A stretch of 64,000 nucleotides of DNA, taken from Chryseobacterium daecheongense (GTDB lineage Bacteria > Bacteroidota > Bacteroidia > Flavobacteriales > Weeksellaceae). The position numbers were made by a program, and so were the translations under genes. The stretch covers positions 806,001 to 870,000 of the forward strand of contig CP115858.1 of NCBI GenBank assembly GCA_027920525.1. Direction: 5' to 3'. Under the pieces are notes generated by a model. The model was not told the origin of the DNA. It made no database searches and saw only the letters and a list, made by a program, of their open reading frames with translations. Shown in pieces: positions 17,133 to 26,426 of this stretch; positions within the stretch are counted from its first letter, which is position 1, and every line of letters starts with the position of its first letter.

Positions 17133-18499
17133 TGCAAATCAAAACCAGGCTTACCATATTATTCACCATTATTACAGCAACTATTTTGCTGGTATTTGCT
17201 TTTGTAATCTATTTTTCCGCAAGCCAAAGCAGGGAAACCGAATTTTATGCGCTTTTAAAAAAAGAAGCCTACACCAAAGCCAATCTGTTCCTGAATGCTA
17301 AAGTAGACAAACATACCCTCCAGGAAATCTATCACAATAACCGTAAAACCCTGAATGAGGTTGAAGTAGCTATTTATAATACAGATCATCAGCTTTTATA
17401 TCATGATGCAGTGGATATTGATTTCGTAAAGGAAACCTCAAAAATGCTTGATGATATCAATTCCAAAGGAAACATTCAGTTTTATCAGGATAACTGGCAG
17501 GTGATTGGGGTTACTTATACGTACCAGGGACAAAAATATCTGGTTACGGCGGCAGCGTATGACCAATATGGATACAGCAAAGTCAGTAATTTATTGAAAA
17601 CGATTGTCATTGTTTTTATATTTTCAATCATCATCATTTTTCTGGCAGGAAGAATCTTCTCAAGAAAAGCGTTTCAGCCCGTAAATGAAATGACGGAAAA
17701 AGCTCGGAATATTTCAGCAACAAATCTCGATCTTAGACTGGAAACTACAGGAAATAAGGATGAGTTATCGGAACTGGCCAATACCTTTAATGACATGCTC
17801 AATCGTCTGGAAAGCTCTTTTGATGCCCAGAAAAATTTTGTTTCCAATATTTCCCATGAACTGAGAACCCCTCTGGCCGCAATCATTACCGAACTGGAAC
17901 TTTCCATTAATAAGGAGAGGACCAATGACGAATATAAAACTGTGATCAGCAATGTATTAGACGACTCCAAAAAGCTGGTCCGTTTATCAAACAGCCTTCT
18001 GGATTTTGCCAAAGCAAGTTATGATCCTACGGAAATTTCCTTTAAACCTGTAAGGATCGATGAGATATTGCTGGATGCCCGACAGCAGGTTCAGAATTAT
18101 AACTATGATTATAAGATTGACCTCAATTTCAAAGCTGATATTGATGATGAAAACCAGATTACGGTAAATGGAAATGAGTATCTTTTAAAAGTGGCATTTG
18201 TAAACCTTCTTGAAAACGGATGTAAATTCTCCGATGACCATAAAAGCACAGTCTCCATTATATTCAGTAATGAAAAAATTATCCTTACATTTTCAGACCT
18301 TGGAATTGGTATTTCAGAAACAGATATGAACTTTATTTTTGCTCCTTTCCATCGAGGTGAAAATAAAGAATTTGCGGATGGAAACGGAATAGGGCTTCCT
18401 CTTACCAAAAAAATAGTTGATCTGCATAAAGGCAGCATCACCGTATCTTCGCAAAAAAACAAAGGGACAACCTTCACGGTAGAGCTCCCGCATTTATAA
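17132..18499 (+). CDS. Membrane sensor histidine kinase (HAMP-HisKA-HATPase)
   Basis: A 455-residue kinase. TM helices lie at about 8-30 and 153-173, enclosing a periplasmic sensor of about 120 residues without a family I recognise. A HAMP linker (about 174-226), HisKA with H242 in FVSNISHELRTPLA, and a HATPase domain with the N box NLLENGCKFS, G1 DLGIGI and G2 GNGIGLPLTKKI follow. ATG at 17132 is preferred to the in-frame GTG at 17129. It is the partner of the OmpR-type regulator immediately upstream. Acidic residues are frequent in the sensor (e.g. DAVDIDFVKE), as in divalent-cation sensors, but this alone is weak evidence. Confidence 0.92.
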   Translation: MQIKTRLTILFTIITATILLVFAFVIYFSASQSRETEFYALLKKEAYTKANLFLNAKVDKHTLQEIYHNNRKTLNEVEVAIYNTDHQLLYHDAVDIDFVKETSKMLDDINSKGNIQFYQDNWQVIGVTYTYQGQKYLVTAAAYDQYGYSKVSNLLKTIVIVFIFSIIIIFLAGRIFSRKAFQPVNEMTEKARNISATNLDLRLETTGNKDELSELANTFNDMLNRLESSFDAQKNFVSNISHELRTPLAAIITELELSINKERTNDEYKTVISNVLDDSKKLVRLSNSLLDFAKASYDPTEISFKPVRIDEILLDARQQVQNYNYDYKIDLNFKADIDDENQITVNGNEYLLKVAFVNLLENGCKFSDDHKSTVSIIFSNEKIILTFSDLGIGISETDMNFIFAPFHRGENKEFADGNGIGLPLTKKIVDLHKGSITVSSQKNKGTTFTVELPHL

Positions 18500-18599
18500 A
18501 ATTTCTAATAAAATTCTAATTTTTTTCTAGTGGTTCTCTAACCGTGTTTGTGGCAGATTGTAAAGACCTTTGTGCCAGCAAAATAAAAGAAGAGGAATC

Positions 18600-19298
18600 A
18601 TGGGATTATTGGAATTTACAATCAGACTTTTAAGCGGAATGTTATTAGGTTCCGCCATCGGTATCGAAAGACATTGGCGTCAGAAAAGTGCGGGTTTACG
18701 TACCAATGCTCTGGTTTCCCTGGGTGCTACGGCCTTCATTCTTCTTTCCATTAAAATCGGTGGCGATGCTACCGGAAGGATTGCTTCATATATTGTAAGC
18801 GGTATAGGCTTTCTCGGTGCCGGAGTAATCATGAAAGACGGACTCAATGTACAGGGATTGAATACCGCTGCAACCATATGGTGTTCTGCCGCTGTAGGTG
18901 CTCTTAGCGGAATGGGTCTTCAGATGGAAGCCGCGGTAGTTACTGTTACCGTTATGTTCACCCACATTATCCTTCGTCCTATAGGTATTCACCTAAACAG
19001 ATTCACTTTCGTAAAATCCGGAAATGTACAGACAGACTATCTCTTTACAATAAAATGTACGGCCGAAGTGGAAAACCATATCCGTGTACTGCTCATGCAG
19101 ATGCTGGGAAATGATGAAAAATTGTTACTGAAATCCCTGTCAAGCGATGATGTAGATGATAATGTTATCATCACCGCTGTAATCGTTACCGCAACGCCTC
19201 AGGACAGCCTTATAGAACGTACGGCAAGCCGTCTTACCATAGAGGAAAAAGTACATAAGGTCAGTTGGGAGATTATAGGTACCCAGTCGGAATTATAA
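18600..19298 (+). CDS. mgtC: MgtC/SapB-family inner-membrane protein
   Basis: A 232-residue protein. The N-terminal half is the MgtC/SapB domain: LSGMLLGSAIGIERHW, KSAGLRTNALVSLGATAF, YIVSGIGFLGAGVIMKDG, GLNTAATIWCSAAVGALSG, with about five membrane helices; the C-terminal 85 residues resemble the ACT-like domain of longer MgtC proteins. The ATG at 18600 is preceded by AGAAGAGG, a good purine-rich site, and is favoured over a TTG at 18570. In pathogens MgtC restrains the F-type ATP synthase and aids growth at low Mg2+. Here it lies directly before an MgtA-type ATPase and after a two-component system, an arrangement like the PhoPQ-controlled mgtCB operon. Confidence 0.85.
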   Translation: MGLLEFTIRLLSGMLLGSAIGIERHWRQKSAGLRTNALVSLGATAFILLSIKIGGDATGRIASYIVSGIGFLGAGVIMKDGLNVQGLNTAATIWCSAAVGALSGMGLQMEAAVVTVTVMFTHIILRPIGIHLNRFTFVKSGNVQTDYLFTIKCTAEVENHIRVLLMQMLGNDEKLLLKSLSSDDVDDNVIITAVIVTATPQDSLIERTASRLTIEEKVHKVSWEIIGTQSEL

Positions 19299-19317
19299 TC
19301 TCTCTCTTTAACCCAAA

Positions 19318-19372
19318 ATTACCTTTTCGGGTAATGATCTACTAAACATGCATCCATCCTGTGATGCAGGAT
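19318..19372 (+). promoter_or_regulatory. Possible structured leader before mgtA
   Basis: The 110-base gap between mgtC and mgtA contains a hairpin ATTACC/GGTAAT (19318-19335) and two overlapping, mutually exclusive stems: TGCATC/GATGCA (19349-19368) and ATCCTG/CAGGAT (19356-19372). Alternative pairing of this kind is typical of leader switches, but each stem is only 6 bp, so chance is possible. Confidence 0.3.
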
Positions 19373-19408
19373 ATTCTGTTCCTTTTTAACTCATTAATAC
19401 CATGAGTC

Positions 19409-22114
19409 ATGATAAAACTAAAAGAAAAAATTAAAAACCCATTTCATTCTGTAATCAATTCAGACGGAATGAATATCGGAACCATTACCAAGCTGCAAAA
19501 TGCATCCAGCCAGGATGATAAATTTGTATATGTTATGCTGGAAACCAGTGAAGAAGGTATAACAAAGATAACGGCTGATGAACGTAAAGCCAGGTTCGGA
19601 CACAATGAAATTCAACATCAGAAAGCTCCCAAATGGTACATCCAGCTGTTAAAAGCTTTTGCCAACCCTTTTATCTATATTCTGCTGGCTATTGCTGCAG
19701 TATCCTTTATCATTGATGTATGGCTCCCCCCCGCAGAAGAACGTGACTTTAAGACGGTAATCGTGGTTTCGGTTATGATCCTGGTCAGTACGCTATTGCG
19801 TTTCGTACAGGAATACAGGAGCAATGCTGCTGCTGAAAAGTTGAAAAGCATGGTAAAAACAACGGCTACTGTACTCAGGAAATTTCAATCTAAACAAGAA
19901 ATACCCATCAGCGAGCTTGTTCCGGGCGATATTATTTATCTGTCTGCCGGAGATATGATTCCTGCGGATTGCAGGATTGTACAGAGTAAAGATTTGTTCG
20001 TCAGCGAAAGTATGCTTACAGGCGAAGCATTACCTGTGGAAAAGAACCATCTTCCGATCCGCGATGCAGAAACTAAACAGGTCATAGAACTTAATAACCT
20101 GTGCTTTATGGGAACTAATGTGGTAAGCGGCTCAGCGACGGCAGTTATTGTGGTGACCGGAGGCTACACCTATTTTGGTAGCATCAGTAAATCCATCACT
20201 GGAGAACGTCCTGAAACCAGTTTTGATAAAGGAATCAATAAAGTCAGCTTTCTATTGATCCGTTTTATGCTGGTTATGGTTCCCGTGATTTTTTTGGTAA
20301 ACGGACTTATAAAGGGAAACTGGCTGGAAGCCCTGTTGTTTGCTATTGCCGTTGCCGTAGGATTAACTCCGGAAATGCTTCCGATGATCGTTACAGCTAA
20401 CCTGGCGAAAGGAGCCGTAAACATGAGCAAACGTAAAGTGATTGTAAAGCGCCTGAATTCCATCCAGAATATCGGTGCTATGGATATCCTGTGTACAGAT
20501 AAAACCGGAACTCTTACTTTGGATAAAATTGTCCTTGAAAAACACCTTAATGTCCATGGAATAGAGGATGACGAAGTATTGAAATGGGCATATCTGAACA
20601 GCTATCATCAGACAGGACTAAAGAATCTTTTAGACAAAGCTGTTCTTGAGCATGTTGAGCTTCACGATTATTTAAAAGTGGAAGAACAATACCTGAAGGT
20701 AGATGAAATACCATTTGATTTTCAGCGTCGCAGAATGTCTGTTATCCTTAAAATGCACAACGGAAACCATCTCCTTATCTGCAAAGGAGCCGTAGAAGAA
20801 ATGCTGGAACTATGCAGTAAAACTTTCGATCCGGGAGATAACAGGAATATTCATATTGAAAATGACAAAGCCGTTCCCATGGACGACGCCATGCGTAAGA
20901 TCGTGCTGAAAACTTCAAAAAAAATGAATGAGAAAGGACTCCGGGTGATCCTTGTTGCCATCAGGGAATTTGATGCCTCTCATCCGCTTACTTATACATT
21001 GGAAAGTGAAAAAGACCTTACCCTTACCGGATTCATCGGTTTTCTTGATCCTGCCAAGCCATCAGCTCAGCCGGCGATAGAAGCCTTACATAAATTGGGT
21101 GTTGGGGTAAAAGTACTTACCGGTGATAATGAAATTGTAACCCGGAAAATTTGCAAAGATGTAGGAATTCCTGTTCACCATATTATCAACGGAAGGGATC
21201 TGGATGAAATATCAGACGAAGTTCTGGCAGAACGAATGGATTCTGTTTCTGTATTTGCCAAACTAAATCCTTTACAAAAAGTAAGAGTTGTAAGAATTTT
21301 ACGCGATCAGGGACATACGGTGGGCTTTATGGGAGATGGAATTAATGATGCAGCGGCCCTTAAAGAGTCGGATGTAGGGATCAGTGTAGATACGGCAGTG
21401 GATGTGGCAAAAGAAAGCGCAGATATTATCCTTCTTGAAAAAGACCTTATGGTTCTCAGAAAAGGGGTGATCTACGGGCGAAGAACCTTTGGGAATATTA
21501 TCAAATATATTAAAATGACTGCGAGCAGTAATTTTGGGAATATGTTCAGTATGCTGGGAGCCAGTGCATTTCTGCCTTTTCTTCCTATGCTGCCTGTTCA
21601 TTTGCTGATCCAGAATTTATTGTACGATATCTCCCAGATTTCTATTCCCTGGGACAGAATGGATGAAGAATTCCTTGAAACACCAAAAAAATGGGATGCA
21701 GGCGGAGTGGCTAAATTTATGTTCTTTATAGGACCTATAAGCTCTATTTTCGATTTCGCCACATTTGCCGTGATGTATTTTGTGTTCAAAGCCAATACAC
21801 CAGAACATCAGACCCTGTTTCAAAGCGGATGGTTCATTGAAGGTTTACTTTCGCAGACCCTTATCATTCATATGATCCGTACAAGGAAAATTCCTTTCAT
21901 ACAAAGCTGGGCCACCGCTCCGGTAGTTGCCTTAACAACTTTAATCATGATTATAGGGATTGCTATACCTTTCTCACCATTTGCAGCAGCTTTAAAGATG
22001 CAGCCTTTACCATTAAGCTATTTCCCATGGCTGTTAGGTATACTCACTTGTTATTGCGTGCTCACTCAATGGGTGAAAAACTGGTTTATCAGAAAATTCA
22101 ATACCTGGTTGTAA
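19409..22114 (+). CDS. mgtA: Magnesium-translocating P-type ATPase (P3B type)
   Basis: A 901-residue P-ATPase importing Mg2+ across the inner membrane. Actuator motif LTGEALPVEK (204-212), TM4 AVGLTPEMLPMIVTANLAKGA (the PEMLP signature of MgtA/MgtB), phosphorylation site D364 in CTDKTGTLT, hinge MGDGINDAAALKESDVGISV and a C-terminal bundle of six helices. Length equals that of MgtA. The family usually carries an N-terminal extension, as here. It follows mgtC after a 110-base gap that may hold a leader structure. Regulation by the two-component pair at 16452-18499 is likely but inferred. Confidence 0.93.
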   Translation: MIKLKEKIKNPFHSVINSDGMNIGTITKLQNASSQDDKFVYVMLETSEEGITKITADERKARFGHNEIQHQKAPKWYIQLLKAFANPFIYILLAIAAVSFIIDVWLPPAEERDFKTVIVVSVMILVSTLLRFVQEYRSNAAAEKLKSMVKTTATVLRKFQSKQEIPISELVPGDIIYLSAGDMIPADCRIVQSKDLFVSESMLTGEALPVEKNHLPIRDAETKQVIELNNLCFMGTNVVSGSATAVIVVTGGYTYFGSISKSITGERPETSFDKGINKVSFLLIRFMLVMVPVIFLVNGLIKGNWLEALLFAIAVAVGLTPEMLPMIVTANLAKGAVNMSKRKVIVKRLNSIQNIGAMDILCTDKTGTLTLDKIVLEKHLNVHGIEDDEVLKWAYLNSYHQTGLKNLLDKAVLEHVELHDYLKVEEQYLKVDEIPFDFQRRRMSVILKMHNGNHLLICKGAVEEMLELCSKTFDPGDNRNIHIENDKAVPMDDAMRKIVLKTSKKMNEKGLRVILVAIREFDASHPLTYTLESEKDLTLTGFIGFLDPAKPSAQPAIEALHKLGVGVKVLTGDNEIVTRKICKDVGIPVHHIINGRDLDEISDEVLAERMDSVSVFAKLNPLQKVRVVRILRDQGHTVGFMGDGINDAAALKESDVGISVDTAVDVAKESADIILLEKDLMVLRKGVIYGRRTFGNIIKYIKMTASSNFGNMFSMLGASAFLPFLPMLPVHLLIQNLLYDISQISIPWDRMDEEFLETPKKWDAGGVAKFMFFIGPISSIFDFATFAVMYFVFKANTPEHQTLFQSGWFIEGLLSQTLIIHMIRTRKIPFIQSWATAPVVALTTLIMIIGIAIPFSPFAAALKMQPLPLSYFPWLLGILTCYCVLTQWVKNWFIRKFNTWL

Positions 22115-22178
22115 GAAAAAGAATTCCTTTTCAAGTATTTATCGATCCAATTTCAAAACAATTAAAACTATAAACGTA

Positions 22179-23318
22179 ATGACTATTAAATCAGCACGAT
22201 TGAAAAGCAATATGTCCGCAATGATATGGCTGACAACTGCATCAATCTTTCTTTATTCCTGTAATAATAAGAAAGAACAGTCTGAAAACACAGCACCGTA
22301 TATCACAAAAGGAGATACGATCATTTTGCAGAAAAATACTCCGATACTTTCCAAACTAGTTTTGCATAAAGTACAGGAAGAAGAATACAATCCCAATTTA
22401 CTTACCGTAGGAACGGTTAAAGCGATTCCCAATACCTATGCAGAAGTTGCCTCACCATTTGCCGGAAGGATATTGAAATCATACGTTAAACTAGGGCAGA
22501 AGGTAAATTCCGGATCGCCTTTATTTTCAATAAGTTCCAGAGACTATCTCGCTGCACAAAAAGAATACCGTGACGCCCAGCAGGAATACCGTCAGGCCGA
22601 ACTGAACCTTAAGCGTCAACAGGATTTATTACACCACGGCGTGGGTATCCGGCGTGAAACGGAAGAAGCTGCCACAGAATTCCAGATTAAGAAAACAGCA
22701 CTCGACAACGCATCGGGAGCTTTGCAGATTTTTAAAAATGGTAAAAATATGTCTCCGAATACTCCTCTTGTCGTTGTATCTCCAATACAAGGAGAAGTGG
22801 TAACGAATAATATTGTTATGGGACAATACCTGAAAGAAGACGCTCCGCCTATTGCCGTAATTGCAGAGCTTTCCAAAGTATGGATAGCAGGACAGGTAAA
22901 AGAAAAGGACATTCGTTTTCTGCAAAATTTAACCTCGGTGGAAGTCAATATCAGCGCATTACCGGATAAAAAAATTATGGGAAAAATTTATCATATCAAT
23001 GAAATTGTCAATGAGGAAACCCGAAGTGTGGAAGTCCTGGTGGAGTGTGAAAATGATGACCGGCTTTTAAAACCCGGGATGTTTGTGAATGTAAAGTTCA
23101 TTAACACCGCGGAGAAAAAAATTTTTGTTCCTGCTAAGGCTGTCCTTCAGTTCAATGATAAAAATTATGTGCTGGTACAGACCTCTCGTAACCAATATGT
23201 AAAAAGGTATGTAGAAACAGGAATTACGGAAAATGATAAAATACAGGTCCTCAACGGGCTGAAACCTGGCGAAACGATCATCAGTGAAGGAGCTTTCTAT
23301 CTTCTGGATGCTAAATAA
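22179..23318 (+). CDS. RND efflux periplasmic adaptor (CusB/CzcB type), lipoprotein
   Basis: A 379-residue membrane-fusion protein. The N-terminus ends in a lipobox-like LYSC (cysteine near residue 28), so it is probably a lipoprotein. The order is barrel-sandwich (ASPFAGRILKSYVKLGQKVNSGSPLFSI), a long coiled hairpin (DYLAAQKEYRDAQQEYRQAELNLKRQ...), second lipoyl half (VVSPIQGEVVTNNIVMGQYL) and a beta barrel with LVECENDDRLLKPGMFVNVKF. Starts 64 bases after mgtA and is followed after 8 bases by the pump gene, so it belongs to a heavy-metal export operon with the two genes downstream. Confidence 0.9.
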   Translation: MTIKSARLKSNMSAMIWLTTASIFLYSCNNKKEQSENTAPYITKGDTIILQKNTPILSKLVLHKVQEEEYNPNLLTVGTVKAIPNTYAEVASPFAGRILKSYVKLGQKVNSGSPLFSISSRDYLAAQKEYRDAQQEYRQAELNLKRQQDLLHHGVGIRRETEEAATEFQIKKTALDNASGALQIFKNGKNMSPNTPLVVVSPIQGEVVTNNIVMGQYLKEDAPPIAVIAELSKVWIAGQVKEKDIRFLQNLTSVEVNISALPDKKIMGKIYHINEIVNEETRSVEVLVECENDDRLLKPGMFVNVKFINTAEKKIFVPAKAVLQFNDKNYVLVQTSRNQYVKRYVETGITENDKIQVLNGLKPGETIISEGAFYLLDAK

Positions 23319-23326
23319 GGAACCCA

Positions 23327-26300
23327 ATGAAAAACATATTAAACAATATCATTGCTAAACGATGGCTGATACTGGCATTGTTTGCACTGCTTGCTCTTTT
23401 CGGATATTATTCATGGAAACAACTTTCTATAGAAGCTTATCCCGATATCGGAGATGTTACTTCCCAGGTTGTTACTCAGGTACCCGGTTTAGCTGCCGAG
23501 GAAATTGAACAGCAAATTACCATACCTATTGAACAGGCAATAAATGGACTCCCAGGAATGCATGTCATGCGAAGCAAAAGTACCTTCGGATTATCCATGG
23601 TAACCATCGTTTTCAATGACGGGGTCGATGATTACTGGGCAAGGACCAGAATTAAAGAAAGGCTGGGGGATCTCGAACTTCCGTATGGAGTAACTCCTGG
23701 GCTGGATCCGCTCACCTCTCCAACAGGAGAGATTTACCGCTATATCATTGAGAGTAAAACCCATGATCTACGTGAGCTTACTGATCTTCAGAATTTTGTA
23801 ATCATCCCGAAAATAAAACAGGTTTCTGGAGTGGCAGACGTTACCAATTTTGGTGGGATTACCACCCAGTTTCAGGTAGAACTGGATCCGGTAAAGCTGG
23901 AACAATACAATATTAGCCTTAAAGAGGTGGCAGAAAAGCTTGAGGCCAACAATGCCAACTCAGGTGGAAGTGTTATGAACAGGGGAGACCAGTCTTACGT
24001 TATCCGTGGAATCGGCCTGGTTAAATCTCTCGAAGACATGGGTAGGGTTGTCGTAAAATCAGTTAATGGCTCTCCCATATACATGAATGACATTGGCAAA
24101 ATAAAATATGGGAACCTTGAACGTAAAGGAGCGCTAGGCTACTCAGATCAGCGGGGTGTTAATTACTCGGACAACATAGAAGGTATTGTTCTGTTGCTCA
24201 AAGGAGAAAATCCATCTGTCGTATTAAAAGGAGTAAATGATGCTGTTGATGATCTTAATAAAAACATCCTTCCAAAAGGTGTTCAGATCCATGTTGTATT
24301 AGACAGAACCAACCTTGTTGATAATACATTACATACCGTATCTAAAACTTTACTTGAAGGAATGACCTTGGTTATCATCGTATTGATTGTATTCCTTGGA
24401 AGCTGGCGCGGCGCCCTGCTTGTGGCCATTACCATCCCCCTGTCTTTGCTTATTGCATTTATATTAATGCATTTCACTAATATTCCGGCTAACCTTTTAT
24501 CCCTTGGGGCTATCGATTTCGGGATTATTGTAGATGGGGCTATTGTAATGCTTGAAACGATTTTAAAGAAACGGGAAGATCATCCTGAAGAGGAACTGGA
24601 AGAAAAAACCATTACTCAAAAAGTAAAAGAAGTAGCCAAACCCATATTCTTTGCCACCATCATTATCATCACCGCTTATTTGCCATTGTTTGCTTTTGAA
24701 AGAGTAGAAAAGAAATTATTTACGCCAATGGCATTTACAGTAGGTTACGCATTGCTGGGTGCCCTTGCTGTTGCATTATTCCTCATTCCGGGACTGGCTT
24801 TTGTCATCTACCGGAAACCACGGAAGATTTACCACAACCGCTGGCTTGAGAAAATAGGGACGGCATATCATAACAGAGTTCAAAAGATCATGAGCCGTCC
24901 TAAACGGATATTTATTCCATTGATTGCTATCCTGCTGACGACAGGCGTTTTAACAGCCCTGGTAGGAAAAGACTTTTTACCTCCGCTGGATGAAGGATCA
25001 ATATGGCTTCAGGTTTCTTTACCACCAGGCATTACAGTAGAAAAATCAAGAGAAATGAGTGATACGCTCAGGGCGCATACTCTTAAGCACAAAGAAGTAA
25101 CGTATGTAATGGTACAGGCTGGAAGAAATGACGACGGAACTGACGCCTGGACACCTTCCCATTTTGAGGTGAGTGTGGGACTAAAACCGTATAGCGAATG
25201 GAAATGGGGAAGAAGTAAAGCGGATCTTATCAAAGAACTTGAAGCAGAATACGCAACCATGCCGGGATACAATATTGCTTTCACCCAACCGATGATCGAT
25301 GGCGTAATGGACAAAATTTCCGGGGCCCATAGTGAACTCGTTGTTAAGGTATATGGAAATGATTTTAAAGAAACAAGACGAATAGCAGAAGAAGTAATGG
25401 CTACTTTAAAAAAGGTAAAAGGAGCCGTGGACCTTGCTATAGATCAGGAGCCTCCATTGCCCCAGTTACAGATAAAGGTAGATCGCGAAAAAATCGCCCA
25501 ATATGGACTCAATGTATCTGATGTTTCAGATCTTATAGAAGTAGCAATCGGGGGAAAAGCTGTTTCAAAAGTATATCAGGGAATCAAAGTATACGATATT
25601 ATTACGAGGTATAACGAAACCAGCAGAAATACGCCGGAAAAAATAGGTAGCCTGATGCTTACCAATGAATCCGGGGCGAAAATCCCACTATCCCAGGTTG
25701 CGGATATACAGTTGAATACAGGGGAAAGTATGATCGCACGTGAAATGAACAAGCGTCATCTCACCGTACGCCTTAACCTTCGTGGTACCGATTTAACGTC
25801 ATTTTTATCACAAGCAGAAAATGCCATCGAAAAAAATGTAAAATATGATCACGAAAAATACAGCATCAAATGGGGTGGTCAGTTTGAAAACCAGAACCGT
25901 GCCTACGGAAGGCTTTCTGTTATTGTTCCCCTGGCGCTTTCCATTATGTTTATTTTGTTGTATGGAGCTTTCCAGTCATTCCGTCAGGCCGGGCTTTTAA
26001 TCAGTATAGTTCCGCTGGCTCTTTTCGGAGGAATGCTTGCTCTCAATCTTCGGGGCATGACCCTGAATATTTCATCAGCAGTAGGTTTTATTGCTTTATT
26101 TGGAGTCGCCATACAAAATGGGGTAATCATGATCTCCCACATCAATGACCTGCGAAAGAAAGGGTACGACCTGAAAAAAGCAGTAACAGAAGGAGCTTTC
26201 CATCGCTTCCGTCCGGTTCTGATGACCGCTACTGTCGCTATATTGGGGTTATTTCCTGCCTCATTGGCTACAGGTATTGGCTCTGATGTACAAAGACCTC

Positions 26301-26425
26301 TGGCCACTGTAATTGTGTATGGACTCCTGTTTTCTACCATCATTACCCTGTTTGCACTTCCTGCACTTTACTATCTGATAGAAAATAAATGGGGAAAGAA
26401 TTTTAATGTACCAAAAGAAGATTAA
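23327..26425 (+). CDS. Heavy-metal efflux RND pump (CusA/CzcA family)
   Basis: A 1032-residue inner-membrane proton antiporter with twelve predicted helices. TM4 carries LGAIDFGIIVDGAIVMLE, the two aspartates and glutamate that mark the HME (heavy-metal) RND group. The N-terminus IIAKRWLILALFALLALFGYYSW and repeated large periplasmic loops (PDIGDVTSQVVTQVPGLAAEEIEQQ) are standard. It is the second gene of an adaptor-pump-channel operon. The exported ion (Cu/Ag, Zn/Co/Cd, Ni) cannot be told from the residues I can check. Confidence 0.93.
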   Translation: MKNILNNIIAKRWLILALFALLALFGYYSWKQLSIEAYPDIGDVTSQVVTQVPGLAAEEIEQQITIPIEQAINGLPGMHVMRSKSTFGLSMVTIVFNDGVDDYWARTRIKERLGDLELPYGVTPGLDPLTSPTGEIYRYIIESKTHDLRELTDLQNFVIIPKIKQVSGVADVTNFGGITTQFQVELDPVKLEQYNISLKEVAEKLEANNANSGGSVMNRGDQSYVIRGIGLVKSLEDMGRVVVKSVNGSPIYMNDIGKIKYGNLERKGALGYSDQRGVNYSDNIEGIVLLLKGENPSVVLKGVNDAVDDLNKNILPKGVQIHVVLDRTNLVDNTLHTVSKTLLEGMTLVIIVLIVFLGSWRGALLVAITIPLSLLIAFILMHFTNIPANLLSLGAIDFGIIVDGAIVMLETILKKREDHPEEELEEKTITQKVKEVAKPIFFATIIIITAYLPLFAFERVEKKLFTPMAFTVGYALLGALAVALFLIPGLAFVIYRKPRKIYHNRWLEKIGTAYHNRVQKIMSRPKRIFIPLIAILLTTGVLTALVGKDFLPPLDEGSIWLQVSLPPGITVEKSREMSDTLRAHTLKHKEVTYVMVQAGRNDDGTDAWTPSHFEVSVGLKPYSEWKWGRSKADLIKELEAEYATMPGYNIAFTQPMIDGVMDKISGAHSELVVKVYGNDFKETRRIAEEVMATLKKVKGAVDLAIDQEPPLPQLQIKVDREKIAQYGLNVSDVSDLIEVAIGGKAVSKVYQGIKVYDIITRYNETSRNTPEKIGSLMLTNESGAKIPLSQVADIQLNTGESMIAREMNKRHLTVRLNLRGTDLTSFLSQAENAIEKNVKYDHEKYSIKWGGQFENQNRAYGRLSVIVPLALSIMFILLYGAFQSFRQAGLLISIVPLALFGGMLALNLRGMTLNISSAVGFIALFGVAIQNGVIMISHINDLRKKGYDLKKAVTEGAFHRFRPVLMTATVAILGLFPASLATGIGSDVQRPLATVIVYGLLFSTIITLFALPALYYLIENKWGKNFNVPKED

Positions 26426-26426
26426 A

